Of a stretch of 64,000 nucleotides of DNA, positions 28,786-37,351 are shown piece after piece. The stretch is from positions 1-64,000 of the forward strand of contig CANFSP010000006.1 of the NCBI GenBank assembly GCA_947449765.1. The letters are read 5' to 3'. The notes under the pieces were generated by a model. That model ran no database searches. It was not told the DNA's origin and saw nothing but the letters and a program-made list of their open reading frames with translations. Source of the DNA: Actinomycetota bacterium (GTDB taxonomy: Bacteria > Actinomycetota > Actinomycetes > Actinomycetales > Microbacteriaceae). Numbering within the stretch: the stretch's first letter is position 1; the number at the start of each line of letters is the position of its first letter. A program made the translations under genes and the position numbers.

Positions 28786-31560
28786 GTGGTACCAAAAAAA
28801 TTATTCTGGGGTGCTCTCGTAGCTCTTCTCTCATCTCTGGCTTTGGTTGTCGGTGGATTTGTTCCTGCACAGGCTACTGATTTTTCTGCGACAACTGCGG
28901 CTTATGTGCCCCCGGTATCGTTCACCCAATCGATGATCAAACCCAGTCAGACCGTCTCCGTTCAACTCAATGGGGGAACAGCGGACTGGCGACCATCTGT
29001 CACTTCGTGCATTGCGGTGGGCTACACGGACGCAACTCACACCGTCAATAATTTTGTCTTCAAGGGTTACATCTACTGGAACTTCGGCTCGGGCAATAAT
29101 TTCCTCACCGGCACCGTGGGATTCACCGGCTCAAAAAGCCTGGCACCAGCGTTTTCCAATGCCTATGTGGGTGCTAACAAGAACGTGCACGCACTCCAGA
29201 TGACCTACGACACCATCAATCCCATTGTCAGTGGCACTACGCGAGCGCACACCGGCTACAAGCTCGTGGTTGCCTATTACCCGGGATACACCTGCGATAG
29301 TGGAACACGGTCAACACCGACCCTGGCAACGCTGGATATTTACGATCCAAACGCCACAATCGCAGCGCCGACGAACTTTAGGGCCGATCCAATAACCAAG
29401 ACGGGAGTCACGCTGAAGTGGGATGCCGTAACTGGAGCGACCGAGTACTACCTCTACCAGGATGGCAACCGTCTCTCCTGGGGCAACGTGAATATTGTGA
29501 CCGGAACGAGCCGTGAAATATATATCCAAAATGCGGTTCCCGGGAGTCAGCACACATTTGGAATTGAAGCCACAAATGGAATCACGACGAGTGCTAAAAA
29601 GACGATCACAATAAACCTGCAACCTCGAGACCCGATTCCCGCTCCGGTCTCGGCCGTAATAGGAAGCAATATCACTTACAACGAGGGAACGGTTTCATGG
29701 TCGCCTGTCCCTGGCGCGAGCTGGTATGACACGACGATTTCACCAACCGTCTCGACTTACGATTTCACGACCACGAGCATGAGATACACGGGTCTGACGG
29801 CCGAGACTGACTACACTGTGTCAGTCAAGTCCTGCACCGACGGCGGTTGCGCTCCCGCCTTTGATTACACCTTCACTACCTCGGTGCATCCAGACAATCT
29901 GCCGGCAGCCGTTATTACCTACTCGATTACCAACGTCACAAAATCTTCGGCACAGCTGTCCTGGACGGCTCCGGCTAGAGCAACAAGCTACAACCTTTAT
30001 GTCAATGGTGTTCTGGTCGAAAAAAATTACTCAGCGGGATTGTCGTACACCTTTAACGGGCTGACTCCAAATTCTCAGGTTCAGTTGGGAATCGAGGGTG
30101 TCAGTTCCAAAGGTGTCGGACCAAAATCGTCGCTACTTCAGTTCACAACCTTCCCAGACCCCCGAGCGGGACTCGTCCCAAACGCGATTAACACGGCAAG
30201 TTGCACGGGCACGATTGATTACAAGACGTATGGCATCAACTCCAAACATTGCTCGTGGTCGCCTGCTGAAAGCGCGAGTGGTTACAAAATCTATAAAGAT
30301 AACGTTCTCATCGCCACTATCCACGAGCTCTTCTATGAACTCGTGGCTTGGGATGCGGGAACCTACAATGTCAAGATCGTCCCGTATAATTCCATCGGTG
30401 ATGGTCCATCGTCAACCGTTCAGGTGACGATGCAGGCTCCTGATGTTAAATATTTTTCGATAAAGAACATCGTCGTGACGGGCACCACCGACACGACAGC
30501 CACGTTCACTTGGGACGCCGTTCCTGGTGCCACGAGCTATGACATCCACAGCGACACGAGCTTCTTCCCGGTAGCGCAGGTCACGACGAACACCGCCACC
30601 GTGACAGGACTTCTCCCTGGCCGCGACTATTCGTTCACCATCAGTGCGAAAAACGCTGTCTCAAACACCGAGACGCTCTCACCGTGGCCGACGATGCCAC
30701 TCGCGCACACAACCGGTACGTTCGTGGCAAAGCCTGCCCCGACGGCGCCGACGGGTGTCTACTCGGAAGGAACGACAGAGACCGACACCGTACTCTGGTG
30801 GGATTGGGACATGAGTGGTAACACGCTTGGCTATTACGTCACAGTAGGTAGTGGCACCCCGGTTTACAAAGAGAGCTCAAGAATCTACCTCACCGGTCTC
30901 ACCAAAGCGACCACATATACGGTAACGATTCGACCGGTTGGTGAGACGCCGACCACAGTGAAGACCACTTACACCTTTACGACTTCTGGTGGAACAGGAA
31001 CCGTGACCGGTCAGGTGCTCTCGACCGGTGGTACAAAGCTAACCTGGTCGGCAACCACGGGAGCGACCGGCTATGAAGTGTGGGTGGCTAATAAGAAAGT
31101 GGCGACGCTTGCCAACGTTCTCACCTACACCATAACCACTCCGTTCGGTCCGAAGGATGATTTAGCGGCAGTTAGGGCGATCAAAGCTAATGGCTCGACG
31201 TCTCAGGTGGGCACTTACTCGTTCGTGGGGCCAGATGTGACGTTGGGAACGATGGCATTCACGACGAACTCTGAAGTGCTCTCCACTGCAAACAAAACCT
31301 ATCTCGATGGAATCGCGAAGAGTGCTGCCGATCACGGTTTTGAGAAGGTTGCTGTCAATGTCAATGTGAAGCCCACGTCAAGTCTCACCTCGGCGGCAGC
31401 GTTGACGCGGGCAACGAACCGCGCCAACGCGATCAAGACCTACTTGGCAACAAAATTGCCGATGTACTTCCAGGTCACGACATCGCCGACAAACACCACT
31501 GCAGCCGACTCCAACACCTTGGTTGGGTCACTGCAGAGTCAAAATCCTTTCCCTTTCTAG
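28786..31560 (+). CDS. Secreted fibronectin type III repeat protein
   Basis: A 924-residue protein with a signal peptide (about residues 1-30, ending AQA). It is followed by an N-terminal beta domain and at least five fibronectin-type-III-like repeats, recognised by recurring W-x-x-V/P-x-A-T-x-Y and GLTPxxxYTxxVxA segments (near 200-285, 286-365, 370-455, 555-640 and 650-730). The C-terminal 110 residues (AFTTNSEVLSTANKTYLDGI and a later RATNRANAIKTYL segment) look like a divergent OmpA-like peptidoglycan-binding domain. No LPxTG motif or C-terminal membrane helix is visible, so attachment could rely on that last domain. It is probably a surface or matrix protein. Its GC is lower and Thr content higher than its neighbours. 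GTG start with GAAGGG upstream. Confidence 0.75.
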   Translation: MVPKKLFWGALVALLSSLALVVGGFVPAQATDFSATTAAYVPPVSFTQSMIKPSQTVSVQLNGGTADWRPSVTSCIAVGYTDATHTVNNFVFKGYIYWNFGSGNNFLTGTVGFTGSKSLAPAFSNAYVGANKNVHALQMTYDTINPIVSGTTRAHTGYKLVVAYYPGYTCDSGTRSTPTLATLDIYDPNATIAAPTNFRADPITKTGVTLKWDAVTGATEYYLYQDGNRLSWGNVNIVTGTSREIYIQNAVPGSQHTFGIEATNGITTSAKKTITINLQPRDPIPAPVSAVIGSNITYNEGTVSWSPVPGASWYDTTISPTVSTYDFTTTSMRYTGLTAETDYTVSVKSCTDGGCAPAFDYTFTTSVHPDNLPAAVITYSITNVTKSSAQLSWTAPARATSYNLYVNGVLVEKNYSAGLSYTFNGLTPNSQVQLGIEGVSSKGVGPKSSLLQFTTFPDPRAGLVPNAINTASCTGTIDYKTYGINSKHCSWSPAESASGYKIYKDNVLIATIHELFYELVAWDAGTYNVKIVPYNSIGDGPSSTVQVTMQAPDVKYFSIKNIVVTGTTDTTATFTWDAVPGATSYDIHSDTSFFPVAQVTTNTATVTGLLPGRDYSFTISAKNAVSNTETLSPWPTMPLAHTTGTFVAKPAPTAPTGVYSEGTTETDTVLWWDWDMSGNTLGYYVTVGSGTPVYKESSRIYLTGLTKATTYTVTIRPVGETPTTVKTTYTFTTSGGTGTVTGQVLSTGGTKLTWSATTGATGYEVWVANKKVATLANVLTYTITTPFGPKDDLAAVRAIKANGSTSQVGTYSFVGPDVTLGTMAFTTNSEVLSTANKTYLDGIAKSAADHGFEKVAVNVNVKPTSSLTSAAALTRATNRANAIKTYLATKLPMYFQVTTSPTNTTAADSNTLVGSLQSQNPFPF

Positions 31561-31607
31561 CCTGAGTTACCAGCCAAAAAGCTCGGGCACGAGCGTAAAG
31601 GCAAAAA

Positions 31608-31643
31608 CAGAACTGCCCCGTCATCTAAGACGGGGCAGTTCTG
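31608..31643 (-). terminator. Rho-independent terminator of the phenylpropanoid operon
   Basis: A perfect 15-base stem (31608-31622 with 31629-31643) and a six-base loop. On the minus strand it is followed by a T-run (GTTTTTGC), so it ends the minus-strand operon. On the plus strand it lacks a T-run but may still stop the fibronectin-repeat transcript. Confidence 0.88.
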
Positions 31644-31663
31644 TCAATTGGTGCTTACAGCCG

Positions 31664-32125
31664 CTAGCCACGAGGCGCGTAGAAGCGGTGCAGCGCATGA
31701 GCGATGACCGCGGGTTTCTCGCCACCCTCGATTTCAACCGTCATGTCAACACCGAGCTGCACGCCACCGTTTACCTCGGTGAGGCTTGCCAGAACGGCAT
31801 TCATGCGGATACGAGCGCCCGCCTTTACGGGGGAGACGAACCGGACTTTGTCGAGACCGTAGTTGACCTTGGTGTCGACGTCCGTCACATCCAGGATCTG
31901 CCCCCACATGGGGATGGTCAACGAGAGCGTGAGAAAACCGTGGGCGATGGCTGCGCCGAACGGACCGGTCTTAGCGCGCTCAGGGTCAGTGTGAATCCAC
32001 TGCTGGTCGTCAGTCGCATCAGCGAAGGTGTTGATGCGCTCCTGCGTAATCTCGAACCAGTCTGAATAGCCGAGGTCGGTGCCGACAAGTCCGGGGAGTT
32101 CTGCGTAGGTAACAGAGGTGGTCAT
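31664..32125 (-). CDS. MaoC-like enoyl-CoA hydratase
   Basis: A 153-residue single hot-dog-fold protein. The R-hydratase catalytic Asp and His appear in FADATDDQQWIHTDPERA near residue 35, followed by AHGFLTLSL near 60. It probably adds water to the unsaturated acyl-CoA in the side-chain degradation of a phenylpropanoid; in the comparable Rhodococcus cou and Corynebacterium phd systems a hydratase performs this step. It is the last gene of a four-gene minus-strand operon (SDR, amidohydrolase, acyl-CoA dehydrogenase, hydratase), 14 bases after the dehydrogenase. Confidence 0.85.
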   Translation of the reverse strand: MTTSVTYAELPGLVGTDLGYSDWFEITQERINTFADATDDQQWIHTDPERAKTGPFGAAIAHGFLTLSLTIPMWGQILDVTDVDTKVNYGLDKVRFVSPVKAGARIRMNAVLASLTEVNGGVQLGVDMTVEIEGGEKPAVIAHALHRFYAPRG

Positions 32126-32139
32126 GGTTATCTCTTTCC

Positions 32140-33315
32140 TTATTTGAATGATCCGACGCCCGTGATGGAGCGACCGACGACGAGGGCATTGATTTCGTGG
32201 GTTCCTTCGTAGCTGTAAATGGCCTCAGCGTCGGCAAAAAAGCGGGCGACGTCATAGTCAACGACGATTCCGTTGCCGCCGACGACCTCGCGGGCTAGAG
32301 CGACCGTCTCGCGCATCAGCAACGATGTCTGCATCTTGCACATTGCCGAGTTCGCGTCGACGAAGGTGCCTTCTTGTTGCTGCTGCGTGAGGCGCACCGT
32401 CATCGCGAGCCCAGCCGTGAGATTGGCCAACATGCGGGCAAGCTTCTCTTGAATGAGCTGAAAGCTCGCAATCGGCTTGCCAAACTGTTGCCGCTCTTTC
32501 GTATAGGCGACAGCGGCTTCATACGCGCCGGCCATCACACCGCAAGCAATCCACGACACCATTGAACGCATGTTGCGAAGCAGCCCGGCAACATCGGCAA
32601 ATGAGTTGATGTTGAGTAGGCGGGTGCTGTCATCCACCTTCACGTTGTCGAGTGTGATGTCGGCGTTCTGCATGATTTTGAGCGAGGCCTTGTTCATGAT
32701 CTTGGTGTAGCTCACGCCTGGCGTGTTCTTGGGCACCAGAAAGCATTTCACCTGCGCATCGGCCACATCGCGCGCGAAAATCGCGAGAGTGTCGGCGACC
32801 CACACTCCGCCGATCCAGCGCTTGTTCCCGTTGATGGTCCACGTGTCGCCGTTTCGCTCCGCGGTGGTGGCAAGTCCACCCGCAATATCGCTCCCGTGTT
32901 CGGCCTCGGTGAGACAAAAGACACCAAATAGTTCAAAGGTCTGCACCAGCGGATCCATGGCAGCGGCCTGCTCGGGGCTGCCTCCGAGGTTAATCGTCGT
33001 GCGGAAGAGTCCGGCGACGGCGTTATAGAAGGTCGACATGGATGCGTCGCACCGCGCGAGCTCAAACGTGCGGAACCCGGCGAACAGGTCGGATGGCGTT
33101 TCGCCAGCATCGATGATCTCGTGCGGGTTCATCAGGTTGAGTCCGGTGAGTTTGGGGATGACCTGCTCGGGGAACTCGTCGCGCGACCAGTACTCGTTTA
33201 CGAGGGGGCGGACATCCTCATCGAGAGTTGCACGGAGGCGAAGAATTGCTGCCTGTTCTGCGGGGGTGAGGAGCGATGCCTGATCAAGCACATCGCAGTC
33301 GTACAGAGTTGTCAT
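32140..33315 (-). CDS. Acyl-CoA dehydrogenase
   Basis: A 391-residue flavoprotein. Signatures are FCLTEAEHGSDIAGG near residue 130, NGNKRWIGG near 165, RQQFGKPIASFQLIQ near 285 and YEGTHEINALVVGR near 370, which carries the Glu typical of the glutaryl-CoA-like branch. In the context of the amidohydrolase, SDR, hydratase and CoA ligase it probably desaturates a dihydrocinnamoyl-type CoA ester, letting saturated side chains enter the pathway. That substrate is inferred from context. It lies eight bases after the amidohydrolase gene. Confidence 0.88.
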   Translation of the reverse strand: MTTLYDCDVLDQASLLTPAEQAAILRLRATLDEDVRPLVNEYWSRDEFPEQVIPKLTGLNLMNPHEIIDAGETPSDLFAGFRTFELARCDASMSTFYNAVAGLFRTTINLGGSPEQAAAMDPLVQTFELFGVFCLTEAEHGSDIAGGLATTAERNGDTWTINGNKRWIGGVWVADTLAIFARDVADAQVKCFLVPKNTPGVSYTKIMNKASLKIMQNADITLDNVKVDDSTRLLNINSFADVAGLLRNMRSMVSWIACGVMAGAYEAAVAYTKERQQFGKPIASFQLIQEKLARMLANLTAGLAMTVRLTQQQQEGTFVDANSAMCKMQTSLLMRETVALAREVVGGNGIVVDYDVARFFADAEAIYSYEGTHEINALVVGRSITGVGSFK

Positions 33316-33323
33316 GAGATTCC

Positions 33324-34214
33324 TTATGTACCGAGACCGAGCAATCGAACGGCATTGTCCTTGAGAATCTTGGGCCGCACGTCGTCTTTGATATCAAGCG
33401 CCGCAAAATCGTTCATCCAACGGTCAGGTGCAATCAGGGGATAGTCCGAACCGAACAGCACCTTGTTTTGCAGAATCGAGTTGGCCTGCTTGACGAGGTT
33501 TGCGGGGAAATACTTTGGTGACCATCCCGAGAGGTCAATCCACGCGTTGGATTTGTGTGTGGCCACAGCGAGTGCTTCATCCTGCCACGGAACAGAGGGG
33601 TGAGCCATAACGATGTCGAGAGCGGGAAAGCGTGCGGCAAGGTCGTCAAGGAGCATCGGGTTCGACAGGCTCAGGCGCAGACCGTGTCCACCCGGCAGAC
33701 CCGATCCAATGCCGGTTTGACCGGTATGGACGACGATCGGCACTTCCATCTCTTCTATCGCGGCGAACAGAGGAAAGAACGTCTCATCTGCCGGATTGAA
33801 GTTCTGAAGCGTTGGATGAAATTTGAATCCGCGCACTCCGTAATCTTCAAACAGCATTCTGGCTCGGTCGATTGCAGCCACGCCCTGAAGAGGATCGACC
33901 GAACCGAAAGGAATGAGCACGTCGTTATTTGCGCATGCGCCCGCGACGATTTCCTCGACCGCATTTGGCGCATGTCCCAAGCTGGTGGTGGCATCCACAG
34001 TGAAGACGACGGCGGCCATGTTTCGTTCGCGGTAGAGCGCCGCGATGTCGTCGAGCTTAGGGCGCGGGCCGTCCGTCTTGAAGTACTTGCTCGCCGCTTC
34101 CACAAGCACATCCGAGAGTGCGTTGTGTCCGTGGTCGTCTACCTCAATGTGCACGTGCGTATCGATGGCGACGATGCTGTCGACATCAATGCCGAGTTCG
34201 TAGCGCTGAGCCAT
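33324..34214 (-). CDS. Amidohydrolase-2 family enzyme, probable aryl-beta-ketoacyl-CoA hydrolase
   Basis: A 296-residue metal-dependent TIM-barrel hydrolase. It shows DTHVHIE near residue 18, GFKFHPTLQNF near 130, PIVVHTGQTG near 158, IVMAHPSVPW near 200 and FGSDYPLI near 256. In Rhodococcus and Corynebacterium phenylpropanoid clusters an amidohydrolase of this family cleaves the beta-keto acyl-CoA to release a benzoate-level product instead of a thiolase doing so. The surrounding genes make that role likely here, but substrate specificity is inferred. It lies five bases after the SDR gene, indicating tight coupling. Confidence 0.8.
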   Translation of the reverse strand: MAQRYELGIDVDSIVAIDTHVHIEVDDHGHNALSDVLVEAASKYFKTDGPRPKLDDIAALYRERNMAAVVFTVDATTSLGHAPNAVEEIVAGACANNDVLIPFGSVDPLQGVAAIDRARMLFEDYGVRGFKFHPTLQNFNPADETFFPLFAAIEEMEVPIVVHTGQTGIGSGLPGGHGLRLSLSNPMLLDDLAARFPALDIVMAHPSVPWQDEALAVATHKSNAWIDLSGWSPKYFPANLVKQANSILQNKVLFGSDYPLIAPDRWMNDFAALDIKDDVRPKILKDNAVRLLGLGT

Positions 34215-34219
34215 GGCGT

Positions 34220-35146
34220 TTATTTCTGGCTGCGGTCAAGCTCGGCAGGGAGAGCGGGCATGCGTTCGCCAACCGACTGCAGCTTGCCGGACCATGGGCC
34301 AGCGAACTCTGCTGCAATGTCGTCAGCTGACCAGCCGCCGTCGCGGTATTCGGTCTCAGCTGCCTCCGGGTGAGTCCAGAGCTGAAGGCGATCGCCTCCG
34401 ACACCGATTGCCTGACCGGTGATTGAGTTGGATGCGTCTGACGCGAGGAAGGCGATGAGTCCGGTAACATCGTCGATTGTGCCAAAGCCAATGTCCTTGC
34501 GGAAGAAGTCCGGCATAGCCTCGCCCTTGTCGGCGGCCTCAACGGCGGCAGCGAAGTAGGGCACGGTCGCGGTCATAGCTGTGGCGGCTACCGGAATAAC
34601 GGCGTTGACACAGATTCCAGCCTTCTTGAGCTCAAGTGCCCACGTGCGCACCATACCCACGATGCCCGCCTTGGCTGCGGCGTAATTTGTCTGTCCAAAG
34701 TTGCCTCGCTGGCCAGTCGGCGAGCCGATGCAAATAATGTGCCCGGGAATCTCGTTCTCACGGAAATAGATAGCTGCCTCGCGCACGCAGGTAAAGGTGC
34801 CCTTGAGGTGCGTTGCAATGACGGCGTCGAAATCATCGTCGCTCATCTTCCACAGCACGGTGTCGCGCAAAATACCTGCGTTGGTGACGAGGATATCCAG
34901 TCTCCCGAAGGCGGCGACAGCGCCATCGACGAGCTTCTTTGCTGCCTCCCCGGTGCCGACCGGCACAACGACAGCCGTGGCCTTGCCGCCAGCGGCAGTG
35001 ATCGAAGCGACGGCGGAAGCGGCGGACTCAGGGTTCACGTCGTTGATGACCACTGATGCTCCCTGGCGCGCGAGTTCCTGTGCGTAGGCAAGGCCGAGAC
35101 CTTGTCCGCTTCCGGTAACGATGGCTACTTTTCCGTCGAGGGACAT
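34220..35146 (-). CDS. SDR-type 3-hydroxyacyl-CoA dehydrogenase
   Basis: A 308-residue protein. It has TGSGQGLG near residue 11, NAG near 89, the catalytic YAAAK near 158 and a C-terminal extension of about 50 residues after the core, as in the 17-beta-hydroxysteroid dehydrogenase type 4-like SDRs. It probably oxidises the 3-hydroxyacyl-CoA made by the MaoC-like hydratase to the 3-keto form hydrolysed by the next enzyme. It is the first gene of the four-gene operon and diverges from the marR-like gene. GGAG precedes the ATG. Confidence 0.85.
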   Translation of the reverse strand: MSLDGKVAIVTGSGQGLGLAYAQELARQGASVVINDVNPESAASAVASITAAGGKATAVVVPVGTGEAAKKLVDGAVAAFGRLDILVTNAGILRDTVLWKMSDDDFDAVIATHLKGTFTCVREAAIYFRENEIPGHIICIGSPTGQRGNFGQTNYAAAKAGIVGMVRTWALELKKAGICVNAVIPVAATAMTATVPYFAAAVEAADKGEAMPDFFRKDIGFGTIDDVTGLIAFLASDASNSITGQAIGVGGDRLQLWTHPEAAETEYRDGGWSADDIAAEFAGPWSGKLQSVGERMPALPAELDRSQK

Positions 35147-35194
35147 GATGCTCCTTGAAATCTGTGGTCACCGAGGTTCTAGTGCCTCGATGAG

Positions 35195-35264
35195 ACAATT
35201 GTTATCCTCAAGTAATGACACAGTAAATACTTGAAAATGTCAACTATATCTTTTAGCAACTAAA
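35195..35264. promoter_or_regulatory. Divergent promoter with three inverted repeats (probable MarR operators)
   Basis: In the 139 bases between the SDR operon and the marR-like gene are: ACAATTGT (35195-35202, perfect); TCAAGTA and TACTTGA (35208-35214 and 35228-35234, spacer 13); and TTTAG-CAA-CTAAA (35252-35264). On the minus strand TTGACA lies just before the middle repeat, so that repeat would cover the spacer and -10 region of the catabolic promoter. The third repeat resembles the TTAGCAAGCTAA type of MarR/SlyA operators and lies 21 bases before the regulator's own start. Confidence 0.55.
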
Positions 35265-35285
35265 TAATCTTGGGAGGAGGATCCG

Positions 35286-35732
35286 ATGGCAGGTAAGAGC
35301 AGTGTGGAACGTTTTCGGGAGACAGAGCTCGCAACCGAGATTGAATTTCTCCTCGCCCGCGCGCGCAATCTCGGCATCATTCACGCAAACGAAGCACTCG
35401 CCGATCTGGGGTTGCGGGCGAGATCGTATGTCGTTCTCTCACTTGCCGTCAGTGGTCTGCAACCAACACAGCGAGAATTGGCAGACTTCGTCAACCTTGA
35501 TGCGAGCCAGATAGTAGCGATCGTTGACGATCTCGAACGTCAGCGACTCGTCGTCCGACAGCCTGCTCCTCATGATCGTCGAACCAATGTCATCATCGCC
35601 ACTGACGAAGGTCACTCTCGTTATACCGCCGCTCGAAAAGTGACCTCTCGGGCCGAGCGCGAGTCGTTGAGTGAGCTGTCTCAACACGAGCAAGACATGC
35701 TTCGCGAACTACTGACCCGGGTGGTTTTCTAG
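35286..35732 (+). CDS. MarR-family transcriptional regulator (CouR/PhdR-like)
   Basis: A 148-residue protein with the MarR winged helix (PTQRELADFVNLDASQIVAI, residues 57-76, then a wing with DRRTNVI). It diverges from the catabolic operon and converges on the CoA ligase gene. In the comparable Rhodococcus and Corynebacterium clusters a MarR repressor is released by the aryl-CoA thioester produced by the CoA ligase, which fits this setting. A strong GGGAGGAGG ribosome binding site precedes the ATG. Confidence 0.88.
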   Translation: MAGKSSVERFRETELATEIEFLLARARNLGIIHANEALADLGLRARSYVVLSLAVSGLQPTQRELADFVNLDASQIVAIVDDLERQRLVVRQPAPHDRRTNVIIATDEGHSRYTAARKVTSRAERESLSELSQHEQDMLRELLTRVVF

Positions 35733-35739
35733 TCGTTCC

Positions 35740-37275
35740 TCACGCGCCGGCCGGTGACGCAAACTGCTTTCGCAATTCCGCTTTTCGAATCTTGCCACTG
35801 CCGGTTCGGGGGAACTCGTCGACGATGATGAGATTTTTCGGCAATTTGTATCGAGCGAGACGGCCGTCGAGGTGCGCCCGAATCTCATCGAGGCTCGTCG
35901 TGGTGCCCGGCTTCACCGTCACAATCGCCCACGGCACCTCGCCCCACTTTTCATCGGGTACACCGATGAGGGCAACACCCGAAATCTGCTCGAGCTCGAC
36001 GATGAGCTGTTCGACCTCCGCCGGGTAGATGTTCTCACCGCCCGAAATGATCATGTCCTTGAGGCGGTCGGCGATGAACAAAAATCCGTCGTCGTCGAAG
36101 TAGCCCATGTCGCCGGAACGGAACCAGTCACCGTCGATGAACGAGTCGCGTGACGCATCGGGTCGGTTCCAGTACTCATCAATGACGTTTTTGCCGCGAA
36201 TGAGAATCTCGCCGATTTCTCCGGCGCCGGCTGTGGTGCCATCCTCGCGAATGACGCGAAGATCCGTGAAGAAATGCGGTAGTCCGGCCGAGCCCGCCTT
36301 CGTCCTGCTGTACTTGGGCGAGAGTGAGGTGGCTCCCGGGCTGGTCTCCGTCATGCCGTACGCGCCGGTAAACGACATCCCACGTTTTTCGTATGTTTCG
36401 AGCACGCGCATCGGCATCGGCGACCCCCCGCAGGTGATCGTCCTCACCGAGGACATGTCTGTTGAAGTGAAGTCGGGGTGCTCGCAGAGCAACTGGAACG
36501 TTGTCGGTACGCCACTGAGCATGGAGACGCGATGGGTCTCGACGAGATGCAACACGCGCGCCGGGTCGAAAACCGTCTCGAGAATCAACGTGCCGCCTTT
36601 AGTGAGCACCGGGAATGCTCCCATCCCCAGGGCTGCGACGTGAAACATCGGCCCGATCAGAAGGGCAACTTCTGACGACGTAATGTCGTAATCGACAAGA
36701 GCGTTCATCGTGTTCCAGATGAGGTTTCGGTGGAGGAGCACTGCACCCTTGGGGTGCCCCGTGGTACCCGACGTGTACAAAATGATCGCCGGATCATTTT
36801 CGGTAACCTCAACGTCGATAAACGACGTCGGCCTCTCCGCACGAAAATCGTCGAGCCCGGGGCTCTTGTTAGTTCCTTCGCTATCTGCAGTGATGAGCAT
36901 GACAGAGTCAAGTCCCACGGCTGCTCGCTGAGCCACATCAGCTAGGTCAGCCGCGTGAATGAGGATGCGCGACCCCGAGTCCTCGAGCATGTAGTGCAGT
37001 TCTGGCGCGGCAAGTCGCGTGTTCAGCGGCACGAAGATTGCGCCGAGCTCTGTGGTGGCATAAAAAACCTCGAGAAACGCGGGATGATTCTCGCCGAGGT
37101 AGGCGACCCGGTCGCCCTTAGCGATGCCTCTATCGCGCAACGCATGCGCTAACTGGTTGACTTTTTCGTCAAGTTTTTCGTACGTGATTTCGTGGCCGCC
37201 ACCGATAAGCGCGACTTTGCCGTGGGATTTAACCCGGCGCCGGTGGATCCACGAACCCAGTCCCTGATTAAGCAT
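35740..37275 (-). CDS. Aryl-CoA ligase (AMP-forming)
   Basis: A 511-residue acyl-adenylate-forming enzyme. Motifs are ILYTSGTTGHPKG near residue 160, GAYGMTETSP near 300, RSGDMGYFDDDGFLFIADR near 383 and the catalytic Lys in RTGSGKIRKAEL near 490. It activates a carboxylic acid with ATP and CoA. Its place next to the MarR regulator and the side-chain operon suggests hydroxycinnamate-type substrates. I chose ATG at 37275; the frame runs upstream to 37683 but would then cross the divergent dehydrogenase gene. No strong ribosome binding site is visible. The divergent promoter carries a perfect inverted repeat at 37294-37318. Confidence 0.88.
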   Translation of the reverse strand: MLNQGLGSWIHRRRVKSHGKVALIGGGHEITYEKLDEKVNQLAHALRDRGIAKGDRVAYLGENHPAFLEVFYATTELGAIFVPLNTRLAAPELHYMLEDSGSRILIHAADLADVAQRAAVGLDSVMLITADSEGTNKSPGLDDFRAERPTSFIDVEVTENDPAIILYTSGTTGHPKGAVLLHRNLIWNTMNALVDYDITSSEVALLIGPMFHVAALGMGAFPVLTKGGTLILETVFDPARVLHLVETHRVSMLSGVPTTFQLLCEHPDFTSTDMSSVRTITCGGSPMPMRVLETYEKRGMSFTGAYGMTETSPGATSLSPKYSRTKAGSAGLPHFFTDLRVIREDGTTAGAGEIGEILIRGKNVIDEYWNRPDASRDSFIDGDWFRSGDMGYFDDDGFLFIADRLKDMIISGGENIYPAEVEQLIVELEQISGVALIGVPDEKWGEVPWAIVTVKPGTTTSLDEIRAHLDGRLARYKLPKNLIIVDEFPRTGSGKIRKAELRKQFASPAGA

Positions 37276-37293
37276 GATGCTGATGTTATCCGC

Positions 37294-37318
37294 AAATCGT
37301 TGACATTTACAACGATTT
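37294..37318. promoter_or_regulatory. Perfect 9+9 inverted repeat between CoA ligase and alcohol dehydrogenase genes
   Basis: AAATCGTTG and CAACGATTT are separated by seven bases, in a 76-base gap between divergent genes. The first half includes TTGACA (37300-37305), which reads toward the alcohol dehydrogenase. GTTGACATTT also occurs, inverted, before the SDR operon at about 35238-35247. The site is well placed as an operator controlling both genes. Confidence 0.6.
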
Positions 37319-37351
37319 TTGTTTGGCTGAGTCTCACACAAGGGAGCACAC

